A stretch of DNA of 64,000 nt from contig NZ_QPHM01000001.1 of assembly GCF_003336245.1 (NCBI RefSeq), positions 2,050,113 to 2,114,112 on the forward strand. The letters are read 5' to 3'. The translations under genes and the position numbers were made by a program. Source of the stretch: Haloplanus salinus (GTDB lineage: Archaea; Halobacteriota; Halobacteria; Halobacteriales; Haloferacaceae). The notes under the pieces were generated by a model. That model saw only the letters and a program-made list of their open reading frames with translations. It was not told the origin of the DNA and did no database searches. This document shows positions 17,326 to 25,373 of this stretch, in pieces. Each line of letters begins with the position of its first letter. The first letter of the stretch is position 1.

Positions 17326-19516
17326 GGGCACGGGCGACAAGGCGGCCGAGATCCGACGGCTGATGGCGACCGAAGGCCCCGCTATCGAGGAGAACACCAA
17401 GGGCTTCAACCGGAAGCGCCGGGAGGCCATCGAGGGGTTGGAGAACTACGAGGAGCTTCGGGACCGCGCCCGCGAAATCAAGGAGGACGCCATCGACCGT
17501 CTGCCCGAACTCATCGAGGAGTTGCGGACGGCGGTGGAGGACAACGGCGGCCACCTCTACGTGGCCGACGACGCCGCCGACGCCAACCGCTACGTCCGCG
17601 ACGTGGCGGCGGCGAAGGAGGCCGACCGGGTCGTCAAGAGCAAGTCGATGACCACAGAGGAGCTGGAGGTCAACGACGCCCTCGCCGAGGACGGCGTCGA
17701 CGTGGTCGAGACCGACCTGGGCGAGTGGGTCGTCCAACTCGCCGACGAAACGCCGTCACACCTCATCGCGCCCGCCATCCACCGCTCTCGGGAGAGTATC
17801 GCCGACCTGTTCCGGGACGTGTTCGACCCCGCGGACCCGCCGGAGACGGCCGACGAACTCACGTCGTTCGCCCGCGAGAAACTGGGCGAGCGCATCCGCG
17901 ACGCCGACATCGGCATGACCGGCGCCAACTTCGTCACCGCCGACAGTGGGACGATGGCCATCGTCACCAGCGAGGGCAACGCCCGGAAGTGTGCCGTCAC
18001 GCCCGACACCCACATCGCCGTCACGGGCGTCGAGAAGGTGCTCCCCTCCACCGACGAGCTCTCACCGTTCCTCGAACTCCTCGCGCGCTCGGGCACGGGA
18101 CAGGACCTGACGGCGTACGTCTCCCTGCTCACCCCGCCCGTCGACTCCCCGACCGTCGACTTCGACGACGACGAGACGCCGCTCTCCGAGCGCGACTCCG
18201 ACCGCGAGTTCCACCTCGTCCTCATCGACAACGGGCGGATGGCGATGCGCGAGGACGACCAGCTCCGCGAGACGCTCTACTGCATCCGGTGTGGCCAGTG
18301 TTCCAACTCCTGTGCCAACTTCCAGCACGTCGGCGGCCACGCCTTCGGCGGCGAGACGTACTCCGGCGGCATCGGCACCGGGTGGGAGGCGGGCATCGAG
18401 GGACTGGATTCGGCCGCCGATTTCAACGACTTCTGTACCGGCTGCTCCCGGTGTGTCAACGGCTGTCCCACCAAGATCGACATCCCGTGGATCAACACCG
18501 TCGTCCGCGACCGGGTGAACCGCGACAAGGAACCGGACGGCTACGACTTCCTCGTCGAGGGGCTGACGCCGGACGAAGAGCCCGGCGGTCTCGACCTGGG
18601 TAAACGCCTGTTCGGCAACTTCGAGACGCTAGCGACGCTCGGGAGCGCGACGGCGCCCGTCTCGAACTGGGTCGCGAAGACCGGCCCGGCCCGGTGGGCG
18701 CTCGAACGCATCGCCGGCGTCGACGCCCGCCGCGACCTGCCCGAGTTCCAACGCGAGACGCTCGTCGACTGGTTCGAGAACCGCGTCACGGCGGTGTCCG
18801 ACCCGACCCGCGAAGTCGTCCTCTACCCCGACGTCTACACCAACCACGTCCAGGTCGAACGCGGGAAGGCCGCGGTCCGGGCGCTGGAGGCACTCGGCGT
18901 CTCGGTCCGCGTCCCCGACGTGCGCTCCAGCGGGCGCGCCCCGCTCTCGCAGGGTATGATCGCCACCGCCGAGGAGCACGCCCACGACGTGTACGGGAGC
19001 CTCGCGGAGCACCTCGACGCCGGCCGCGACGTGGTCGTCATCGAACCCTCCGATCTCGCCATGTTCGACCGTGAGTACGAGAAGTTCCTGCCCGAGGCCT
19101 CCGTCGAGCGGCTACAAGAGCACTCCTACGAGGTCATGGAGTACGTCTACGGCCTGCTGGAGAACGGCGCCGACGCCGGGGCGCTCCGCGGCGGCGACGG
19201 GGACGGCGTCGCCTACCACGCCCACTGCCAGCAGCGGACGCTCGGGCTAGAGGCCCACACCGTCGCGGTGCTCGAAGACCTCGGCTACGACGTGCTCACC
19301 TCCGACGTGGAGTGTTGCGGTATGGCCGGCTCCTTCGGCTACAAGGACACCTACTACGAACTGAGCATGGACGTCGGCGACGACTTAGCCGAGCAGTTCT
19401 CGACCGCCGAGGCACGGAATCGGACGGTGGTGGCGAGTGGCACCTCCTGTCTCGAACAGCTCGACGCCCTACTTTCGCGGCCGTCGACGCATCCGGTCGA
19501 GTTGATCGCGCCGTAG
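17318..19516 (+). CDS. LutB-LutA fusion, iron-sulfur lactate utilisation protein
   Basis: The 732-residue protein joins a LUD/Fe-S part (LutB-like) to a CCG-domain part (LutA-like). The LUD segment shows TGANFVTADSGTMAIVTSEGN. Two 4Fe-4S motifs follow: CIRCGQCSNSC near residue 321 and CTGCSRCVNGC near 372. The C-terminal half has CCG motifs HAHCQQRT near 634 and VECCGMAGSFGYKD near 665. In bacteria LutA and LutB are separate. ATG 17318 is taken because it overlaps the lutC stop; an in-frame TTG at 17315 is less likely. The complex should oxidise L-lactate and feed electrons to the respiratory chain. Confidence 0.9.
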   Translation: MSKGTGDKAAEIRRLMATEGPAIEENTKGFNRKRREAIEGLENYEELRDRAREIKEDAIDRLPELIEELRTAVEDNGGHLYVADDAADANRYVRDVAAAKEADRVVKSKSMTTEELEVNDALAEDGVDVVETDLGEWVVQLADETPSHLIAPAIHRSRESIADLFRDVFDPADPPETADELTSFAREKLGERIRDADIGMTGANFVTADSGTMAIVTSEGNARKCAVTPDTHIAVTGVEKVLPSTDELSPFLELLARSGTGQDLTAYVSLLTPPVDSPTVDFDDDETPLSERDSDREFHLVLIDNGRMAMREDDQLRETLYCIRCGQCSNSCANFQHVGGHAFGGETYSGGIGTGWEAGIEGLDSAADFNDFCTGCSRCVNGCPTKIDIPWINTVVRDRVNRDKEPDGYDFLVEGLTPDEEPGGLDLGKRLFGNFETLATLGSATAPVSNWVAKTGPARWALERIAGVDARRDLPEFQRETLVDWFENRVTAVSDPTREVVLYPDVYTNHVQVERGKAAVRALEALGVSVRVPDVRSSGRAPLSQGMIATAEEHAHDVYGSLAEHLDAGRDVVVIEPSDLAMFDREYEKFLPEASVERLQEHSYEVMEYVYGLLENGADAGALRGGDGDGVAYHAHCQQRTLGLEAHTVAVLEDLGYDVLTSDVECCGMAGSFGYKDTYYELSMDVGDDLAEQFSTAEARNRTVVASGTSCLEQLDALLSRPSTHPVELIAP

Positions 19517-19564
19517 CTAACCCCTTCCGCGAACTATTAAGACCCGCGACGAACAGGGTGGGAT

Positions 19565-19855
19565 ATGGACGGCACGCCACAGGAGATTACGACGCTCGTC
19601 GGGCGCGAGGTGTACTCGAACAACGGGGTTTTCGTCGGTGAAGTCGAGGACGTGCGGCTGGATCTGAGCCAGCAGGCCGTCACCGGACTGGCGCTTGGCG
19701 AGCTGAGTCGGGAACTGTTCGCCGGCCGCGTCGAGGCCGGCAAGGGCGTGATGATCCCTTACCGATGGGTCCGTGCCGTGGGCGACGTCATCCTGATCAA
19801 CGACGTCGTCGAACGGCTGGAAGACGAGGACGAAGACGAGGAAGTCGTCGCCTAA
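19565..19855 (+). CDS. PRC-barrel domain protein
   Basis: The 96-residue protein is a stand-alone PRC barrel: ITTLVGREVYSNNGVFVGEVEDVRL at the start and VMIPYRWVRAVGDVILI in the middle, followed by an acidic tail. Small archaeal PRC-barrel proteins include CdpB-type cell-division partners, but not all have that role. It converges on the DHH protein gene, overlapping its stop by 4 bp. Confidence 0.82.
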   Translation: MDGTPQEITTLVGREVYSNNGVFVGEVEDVRLDLSQQAVTGLALGELSRELFAGRVEAGKGVMIPYRWVRAVGDVILINDVVERLEDEDEDEEVVA

Positions 19856-21312
19856 CTTCCGTTTCCCGCCTCGCTCGCGCTACTCTCGACGCCCATCGCG
19901 TCGAACAGCTTCCTGCGGACCGCCTCCTCGGCCAGCGACAGGAGCGTGTCGCGGTTGTCCTCGCTGGCCTCGATGCCGGTGAAGAGCCCGAGCGGGATTT
20001 CGACGCTCCCCTGCGTCGAGTGACCGCCCGTCTCGCCGATGCCGCCGTAGGCGTCGTCGAGGATGTTGCCGATGTTGATCCGGATGTCCTTCGAGCGCGC
20101 GGCGAGGTAGATGGTGTCGTCGGCGATGCCGAAGACGGCGGTGGTGGTGATCCCCTCCAGGTTCAGGAGGTGTTGGGCGGCTTGGGCCAGCGCGTCCCGG
20201 TCCCGGATGAAGCCCGCGTTCGAGACGAGGTGGCTGCCCTGTACCTGTCGGTTCTGGATGGCCTCCGCGAGGACGTCGAGCGTCTCGGGCGACATCGACG
20301 GCGACTCCACCTGCTCCAGCGTGTCGTGGTTGGCGAAGGGGTAGAGATACGCCGCGGCGGTCAGGTCCGCCGGCGTCGTGTCGCGCTTGAAATCGAGCGT
20401 TTCGGCGCGGATGCCGTACAGCAGCGCCGTCGCCACCGCCTCGTCCGGCGAGAGGTCGAACTCTTGGATGTACTTCGTGAGGATGGTCGAGGTGGAGGAG
20501 ACGTTCGGCCGCACGTCCATGAACTCGGCGTCGTAGTCCGTCTCGGGTTCGTAGTGGTCGATGAAGATGTCGACGCCGGTGTCGAGGCCAACGTCGCCCG
20601 ATTCCATGTGGTCGACCAGCGCGACCAACGCGTAGTCGTCGAGCGGCGCCGCCTCCGAGAGCGGCAGGAGTTCGATGCCGAGGAGGTTGACGAACGCCCG
20701 GTTCTCCTGGTGGCCGATATCGCCGTGATAGAGGATATCCGAGTCGACGTCGTGGGCCGCCGCGATGGCCTGCAACGCCACCGCGCTGGCGATGGAGTCG
20801 GGGTCGGGGTTGTCGTGGGTGATGATCGCGAGGCGGCTGCCACCCGAGTGGAGCATGTCGGCGAGCTGCCCCGCCTTGTACTCCAGTTCGCCCGTTTCCA
20901 GCGCCCGGAGGGCGGACTCCGCGATCACCTGTGAAGGGGTGATCACGACGTCCGCCCCCGCCTCGGTGAGTTCGTCCTCCGAGACGGGGTCGGACGCGCG
21001 GACGATGATGAACTGGTCGCCGCCGCGTTCGCGGATGGTCGAGACGGCCGCTTTGTTCGCCTCCACGTCGGAGGCGAGGATGAGGAGTACGTCCCGGTCG
21101 GCGACGAGGTCCGCCACCTCGTCGTCGCGGATGTCGGTCTGACGGGCGTCGAGGTCTTGATCGCGGAGCGCTTCGACGCGGCTCTCGTCCCGGTCGAGGA
21201 TCAGCACGTTCTTGCCCTCGTCCGCGATGCCCTCGGCGACTGCGTGGCCGACGCTCCCACAGCCGAGGATCGCGTACGACGACATCGTCGAGACAGTAGC
21301 CGCGTTGCTCAT
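19852..21312 (-). CDS. TrkA-N / DHH-type phosphoesterase fusion protein
   Basis: The 486-residue protein starts with a TrkA-N (RCK) Rossmann domain (AILGCGSVGHAVAEG, then LDRDESRVEAL) to about residue 140. A DHH phosphoesterase domain follows: HDNPDPDSIASA, VALVDHM and FIDHYEPE, with a DHHA1-like region near the end (GGHSTQGSVEI). The third motif is DHY rather than the usual DHH. Related proteins hydrolyse cyclic dinucleotides or nanoRNA; here the RCK part suggests nucleotide sensing. ATG 21312 is chosen; MSSYAILG at 21285 is an alternative start closer to the Rossmann strand. Confidence 0.8.
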   Translation of the reverse strand: MSNAATVSTMSSYAILGCGSVGHAVAEGIADEGKNVLILDRDESRVEALRDQDLDARQTDIRDDEVADLVADRDVLLILASDVEANKAAVSTIRERGGDQFIIVRASDPVSEDELTEAGADVVITPSQVIAESALRALETGELEYKAGQLADMLHSGGSRLAIITHDNPDPDSIASAVALQAIAAAHDVDSDILYHGDIGHQENRAFVNLLGIELLPLSEAAPLDDYALVALVDHMESGDVGLDTGVDIFIDHYEPETDYDAEFMDVRPNVSSTSTILTKYIQEFDLSPDEAVATALLYGIRAETLDFKRDTTPADLTAAAYLYPFANHDTLEQVESPSMSPETLDVLAEAIQNRQVQGSHLVSNAGFIRDRDALAQAAQHLLNLEGITTTAVFGIADDTIYLAARSKDIRINIGNILDDAYGGIGETGGHSTQGSVEIPLGLFTGIEASEDNRDTLLSLAEEAVRRKLFDAMGVESSASEAGNGS

Positions 21313-21412
21313 GCACGCCGACGTACCTCGGCATCTCACTTAACGTCGTCCCTTCCACCCACCGGACGGGAAGGGAAACGCCTTTTACTGGCCCACCGAT
21401 AGCGAAGGGTGA

Positions 21413-21486
21413 GGGCCGGTAGCTCAGTCAGGTAGAGCGACGGACTCTTAATCCGTCGGTCGGGGGTTCAACTCCCTCCCGGCCCG
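21413..21486 (+). tRNA. tRNA-Lys (CTT anticodon)
   Basis: A full cloverleaf is readable: acceptor GGGCCGG pairs with CCGGCCC, D arm with GCTC and GAGC, anticodon loop CTCTTAA with anticodon CTT, and T loop TTCAACT closed by GGGGG/CCCTC with one G-T pair. The discriminator is G and CCA is not encoded. A tandem array of copies of its 3' part follows. Confidence 0.95.
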
Positions 21487-21819
21487 CTTCTGCGAGGAAC
21501 GGACGTGACGAGCGAAGCGGATACGGAGGAGTTGAATCAGGGAGTGACGCGAGCGAAGCGAGCGGAACGACCGTGGTTCAACTCCCTCCCGGCCCGTGCA
21601 CTGAACCGTCGAGCGATTGCGAGGCGGTGAGGGAACCAGCAGGAAGGGGCTGACCTAGAGAACGCCGGGCGATCGAGGCGTTTCCGTGGTTCAACTCCCT
21701 CCCGGCCCGCTTCTGCGAGAAACGGACGTGGCGAGCGAAGCGGATACGGAGGAGTTGAATCAGGGAGTGACGCGAGCGAAGCGAGCGGAACGACCGTGGT
21801 TCAACTCCCTCCCGGCCCG
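21487..21819 (+). repeat. Tandem array of tRNA-Lys 3' ends
   Basis: Three extra copies of the 22-bp tRNA-Lys 3' end (GGTTCAACTCCCTCCCGGCCCG; in the tRNA at 21465-21486) occur at 21575-21596, 21688-21709 and 21798-21819, spaced 110, 113 and 110 bp. The spacers at 21487-21574 and 21710-21797 are the same apart from two substitutions; the middle spacer (21597-21687) differs. Each like spacer contains GGAGTTGAA (21528-21536, 21751-21759), the reverse complement of the T arm. The whole 500-bp stretch to 21987 holds no convincing gene. Confidence 0.9.
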
Positions 21820-21987
21820 TTCCCCTGCGAACGTCACTGGGCAGTGAACACGCCCTTCCCGCTCGCTTCAACGCGACATCGCACGACGAGCGGCGCCGTC
21901 CTACTCGGTCTCGCTCCGAAGCCACGGGGAGTCCGCGCACGTCGTTCGGGCGAAGGAGTTAGGAGCGCCGGAGGGGTAGGTCGGGGC

Positions 21988-22254
21988 GTGACAGCCGACT
22001 CGGACCCCGATCCGGCGCGGGTCACCGTCTACACCCGGGAGAACTGCCACCTCTGTGCGGAAGCCATCGACACCATCGAGCGCGTCGCGGCGTCGCTCCC
22101 GCGGTCGGTCGCGGTCGATACCGTGAACGTGGACGCGGACCCGGCCCTCCGGGAGCGCTACGGCGAGCGCGTTCCGTACGTCACGGTCGACGGCCGGCCG
22201 CAGTTCAAATACCGCGTCGACGCCGACGAACTCCGAGCGATCCTGCAGTCGTAG
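21988..22254 (+). CDS. Glutaredoxin-like small thiol protein
   Basis: The 88-residue protein starts at GTG 21988, preceded by GGAGGGG. It has the thioredoxin-fold order: VTVYTRENCHLC with Cys20 and Cys23, a central VDTVNVDADPALRERYGERVPYVTVDG with the cis-proline VP, and a short C-terminal helix. This matches the glutaredoxin-like DUF836 type. It is likely a cytoplasmic disulfide reductase; the partner is unknown. Confidence 0.82.
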   Translation: MTADSDPDPARVTVYTRENCHLCAEAIDTIERVAASLPRSVAVDTVNVDADPALRERYGERVPYVTVDGRPQFKYRVDADELRAILQS

Positions 22255-22364
22255 CGCGCCACTCCGCCGTGTCAGCTGCCAGTTCGACGCATTTCGAGTG
22301 TGTCAGGGATTGGTGAATATATGTTTATTGCTCAACAGGTCGTACTGTGTGACGGTGACACACG

Positions 22365-22976
22365 ATGACGACAACGTGGGAGATTTCGGGGGAGTACGCG
22401 GAAGCCTGCAACTGTGACGTGGCTTGCCAGTGCGTCTGGATGGCAGCGCCGGACGACGACCACTGTACGGCGGCGCTCGCGTGGCATATCACCGACGGCC
22501 GGTACGGGGATACCGACCTCGCCGGGCGACGGGTGGGGATGCTCATCGAGTCGGACGAGGGAGTCATGTTCGACCCGTCGACGAAGTGGGACGTGGTGTT
22601 GCTCGTCGACGACGAGGCGACCGACGAGGAACGGGCGGCCATCGAGGCCATCTACCTCGGTCGCGCGGGCGGCATCTGGGCGCCCGTCGCCGACGGGCAT
22701 TTCCGGTCGACGGAGGTGGCGACGGCGCCCGTCGAGTTCGCCGTCGACGGCGACACGACCACCGTCTCGTTCGGGGACGAGATGTCGATGGAGGTGGTCG
22801 AACGGGTCGGCTTCAACGAGGAGGCCGGCACCGTCTCCCCGCACCCGCTCACGGCGGATCTGACGATGAAGACCGGCGAGTCACGGAGCGCGACCGTCTC
22901 GTACGACGACCGGTTCCAATGGGACGTGGGCGGCAACAACGCCTACATCTGTGACTTCGAACTGACCAACGCCTGA
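22365..22976 (+). CDS. DUF1326 protein
   Basis: The 203-residue protein has the DUF1326 N terminus WEISGEYAEACNCDVACQC, with cysteines at 15, 17, 21 and 23, and the family's DGRYGDTDLAG and GGIWAPVADGHF segments. The cysteine cluster suggests metal binding. The gene is 4 bp upstream of a DUF2182 membrane protein; the two families are often neighbours in bacteria. Function is not established. A TATA-like stretch (ATATATGTTTATTG) lies at about 22317-22330. Confidence 0.85.
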   Translation: MTTTWEISGEYAEACNCDVACQCVWMAAPDDDHCTAALAWHITDGRYGDTDLAGRRVGMLIESDEGVMFDPSTKWDVVLLVDDEATDEERAAIEAIYLGRAGGIWAPVADGHFRSTEVATAPVEFAVDGDTTTVSFGDEMSMEVVERVGFNEEAGTVSPHPLTADLTMKTGESRSATVSYDDRFQWDVGGNNAYICDFELTNA

Positions 22977-22980
22977 GCCG

Positions 22981-23784
22981 ATGGCGCCCGGATTCGCCGC
23001 ACGGATGTGGCCCGAGCATCGCCGCGAGCGACGGGTCGTCGCCTTCGGCGTGTACGCCGTCGCGCTCCTGGCGTGGCTCTCGATGGTCGGGGGGTGGCTG
23101 CCGATGCCGTCCTCGGGGGTGGGCACGACCATGGGCATGACCGACCCCGGCGTCCCGGAGGCGATGGCGGCGGGTGCCGGACCGACGGGGTGGGCACTCT
23201 ACCTCCTGATGTGGGGCGTGATGATGGTCGCGATGATGTACCCCTCGTCCGCGCCGCTCGTCAGTATGTACCACCGGACGCTCGACGGCCGGGGGCGGGG
23301 CGAGCGACTGCTTCGCGTCGGGGCCTTCCTCGGGAGTTACACGCTCCTCTGGACGGCCGTCGGCGTCGTTCCGCTGGCGATCAACTACGCCGTCCCCGTC
23401 TCGCGGCTCGCGGCGTCGGGAACGTTCTTGGGCGTGACGCTCCTCTTACTCGCGGCCTACCAGCTCTCGCCGTACAAGGAGCGGTGTCTCGACCACTGCC
23501 GGACGCCGCTCGGCTTCCTGTTGACCCACAGTCGCCCCGGCGTTCGGGGGGCGGCGTGGATGGGCGTTCACCACGGGAGCTACTGTCTCGGCTGTTGCTG
23601 GGCACTGTTCGCGTTCATGGTGGTCGTCGGGACGATGAACTTGGTGTGGATGGCCGGCATCACCCTCGTACTCTCCGTCGAGCGGACGGTGTCGTGGGGT
23701 GATCGACTCGCGCGAGCGGTAGGCGTCGCCGCGGGCGTCGCGGGCGTCGCCCTCCTCGTCGCGACGGCCGTCGGCGCGGCCTGA
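22981..23784 (+). CDS. DUF2182 integral membrane protein (predicted metal-binding)
   Basis: The 267-residue protein has about six hydrophobic segments. Its DUF2182 marks include WGVMMVAMMYPSSAPLVSMY (methionine-rich helix), SPYKERCLDHCRTPLGFL, GVHHGSYCLGCCWALF and MNLVWMAG. The cysteine, histidine and methionine residues suggest a metal site in the membrane. It is coexpressed with the DUF1326 protein (4-bp gap). The function is unknown. Confidence 0.85.
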   Translation: MAPGFAARMWPEHRRERRVVAFGVYAVALLAWLSMVGGWLPMPSSGVGTTMGMTDPGVPEAMAAGAGPTGWALYLLMWGVMMVAMMYPSSAPLVSMYHRTLDGRGRGERLLRVGAFLGSYTLLWTAVGVVPLAINYAVPVSRLAASGTFLGVTLLLLAAYQLSPYKERCLDHCRTPLGFLLTHSRPGVRGAAWMGVHHGSYCLGCCWALFAFMVVVGTMNLVWMAGITLVLSVERTVSWGDRLARAVGVAAGVAGVALLVATAVGAA

Positions 23785-23851
23785 CGCCGACGAGACTCAT
23801 CGCCGATACTCGTGCCGTCGTTTTACGTGTCCGCTGTACACAGATTCGACG

Positions 23852-24976
23852 ATGACGCGGTCCGACGCGACGCTCTCGGATCGCTCCCTGACCTTCGAGG
23901 CACGGTTGGGGCGCGTCCTCGAAATCGGGTGTGACCGGCTCGGCGTCGACTACGGCTTCCTCACCCGAATCGCCGGGGACACACAGCGGGTCGTCGCCTC
24001 GACGGGAACCCACCCGTCGCTCCAGCCCGACGGGCAGTGCCCCCTCTCGGAGGCGTACTGCAGAAAGGCGATCCGGAGCGACGGGCTGTTGGGCGTCCAC
24101 GACGCGGTCGCCGGCGGTTGGGAGGCCGATTCCGCCTACGAGGCCTTCGGTCTCGGCTGCTATCTCGGCGGCAAGGTGCTCGTCGACGGTGAGCCGTACG
24201 GGACGCTGTGTTTCGCCGCCGACGAGCCCCGCGGAACGGCGTTCTCCGACGTCGAACGGGCGTTCGTCGAGCTGCTGACCCGGTGGGTGAGCTACGAACT
24301 CGAGGCGCGGGCGGCCCGCGAGGAACTGGAGCGTCAGAACGACCGGCTCTCCGAGTTCGCCAGCATCGTCAGCCACGACCTCCGGAACCCGCTGAACGTC
24401 GCCAAGGGCAGGGTCGACATCGCCAACGAGACGAACGACTTAGCCCACCTCGACGGGGCCCGGGACGCGCTCGGCCGGATGGACGCGCTCGTGACCGACT
24501 TGCTCGAACTCGCCACGCAGGGCTCGGTGATCGAAGCCACCGACGCGGTGGACGTCGCCGCCGTCGCCGAGGACGCGTGGGCGAACGTGGCGACCGGCGG
24601 CGCCGAACTCGTCGATGCCGACGACCCGATCGAGGCCGACCAGGATCGGCTGCTTCAGTTGCTGGAGAACCTGTTTCGGAACAGTGTGGAACACGGTTCC
24701 ACGAGCAGTCGGCCCGGAACCGACGCCCCTCTGACCGTCACCGTCGGCACCTTCGCCGAGGGGTTCCACGTCACGGACACCGGCCCGGGTATCCCACCCG
24801 ACGAACGCGACACCGCCTTCGAGCGGGGTCACTCCACGAACGACGGGACCGGTCTCGGTCTCCCCATCGTGCGGGCCGTCGCGGAGGCCCACGGCTGGAC
24901 CGTCGACGTCCGCGAGGCCGACGCCGGCGGCGCCCACTTCGAGTTCGTCGGCGTCGACCGTCCCGTCAACGTCTGA
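23852..24976 (+). CDS. GAF-domain sensor histidine kinase
   Basis: The 374-residue protein has an N-terminal GAF domain (about 10-150; CPLSEAYCRKAI, GCYLGGKVLVDGEPYGTLCF), then a short coiled linker and a HisKA helix with the H box SIVSHDLRNPL (His near 173). The ATPase domain has the N box LFRNSVEHG, G1 DTGPGIP and G2 GTGLGLPIV. No membrane segment is seen, so it senses a cytoplasmic cue. No response regulator is adjacent, as is common in haloarchaea. Confidence 0.92.
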   Translation: MTRSDATLSDRSLTFEARLGRVLEIGCDRLGVDYGFLTRIAGDTQRVVASTGTHPSLQPDGQCPLSEAYCRKAIRSDGLLGVHDAVAGGWEADSAYEAFGLGCYLGGKVLVDGEPYGTLCFAADEPRGTAFSDVERAFVELLTRWVSYELEARAAREELERQNDRLSEFASIVSHDLRNPLNVAKGRVDIANETNDLAHLDGARDALGRMDALVTDLLELATQGSVIEATDAVDVAAVAEDAWANVATGGAELVDADDPIEADQDRLLQLLENLFRNSVEHGSTSSRPGTDAPLTVTVGTFAEGFHVTDTGPGIPPDERDTAFERGHSTNDGTGLGLPIVRAVAEAHGWTVDVREADAGGAHFEFVGVDRPVNV

Positions 24977-25104
24977 TCGAACAGGAACGTTTATGATAGA
25001 TGCGCGTCTCGTCCGAATCGATGCGCGCTCACGTCGTACCTGTACGCGCCTGACCTTTCTCGACCCGCGGGTATCGACGTTCGACCGACCCCCACCCCAA
25101 ACCA

Positions 25105-25302
25105 ATGAGCACATCCACCCCGACGACCGACCGCACTGCACCGACGCTGACCGACGGCACGTGGCGTTCCGAGACGACGGAGCCGGAGCCGACGACCGAC
25201 CCGACCCGACGGGGCGCCCCACGGCAGTTCGCCACCGACTGCGAACTGCGCCTCTACAACCTGATCGACGGCGAAAATCGCGCGATGGTCTATACGGATT
25301 AG
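25105..25302 (+). CDS. Small haloarchaeal protein of unknown function
   Basis: The 65-residue frame has an acidic, Thr/Pro-rich N terminus and a conserved-looking end (CELRLYNLIDGENRAMVYTD), similar in style to small haloarchaeal DUF7331-like proteins, though I am not sure of the family. A TATA-like AACGTTTATGATA lies at about 24985-24997. Its stop codon is inside the outer arm of a strong inverted repeat shared with thrS. Confidence 0.55.
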   Translation: MSTSTPTTDRTAPTLTDGTWRSETTEPEPTTDPTRRGAPRQFATDCELRLYNLIDGENRAMVYTD

Positions 25303-25373
25303 CGTAAGTCGTTGTGGGTGGGTCGCCGGACTGCTCCGACGACCCACCGGTAAACAGTTACAGTAATCCGTAT
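25292..25373. terminator. Nested inverted repeats between convergent genes (bidirectional terminator candidate)
   Basis: An outer perfect 10-bp repeat (ATACGGATTA at 25292-25301, TAATCCGTAT at 25364-25373) encloses an inner perfect 9-bp repeat (GGTGGGTCG at 25317-25325, CGACCCACC at 25340-25348). The outer arms reach the stop codons of both the small gene and thrS. It could fold in both mRNAs. Confidence 0.65.

Noticed and set aside
21487-21819. CRISPR array
   Set aside because: Repeats are copies of the tRNA-Lys 3' end, spacers are about 90 bp and two are nearly identical, and no cas gene is near.
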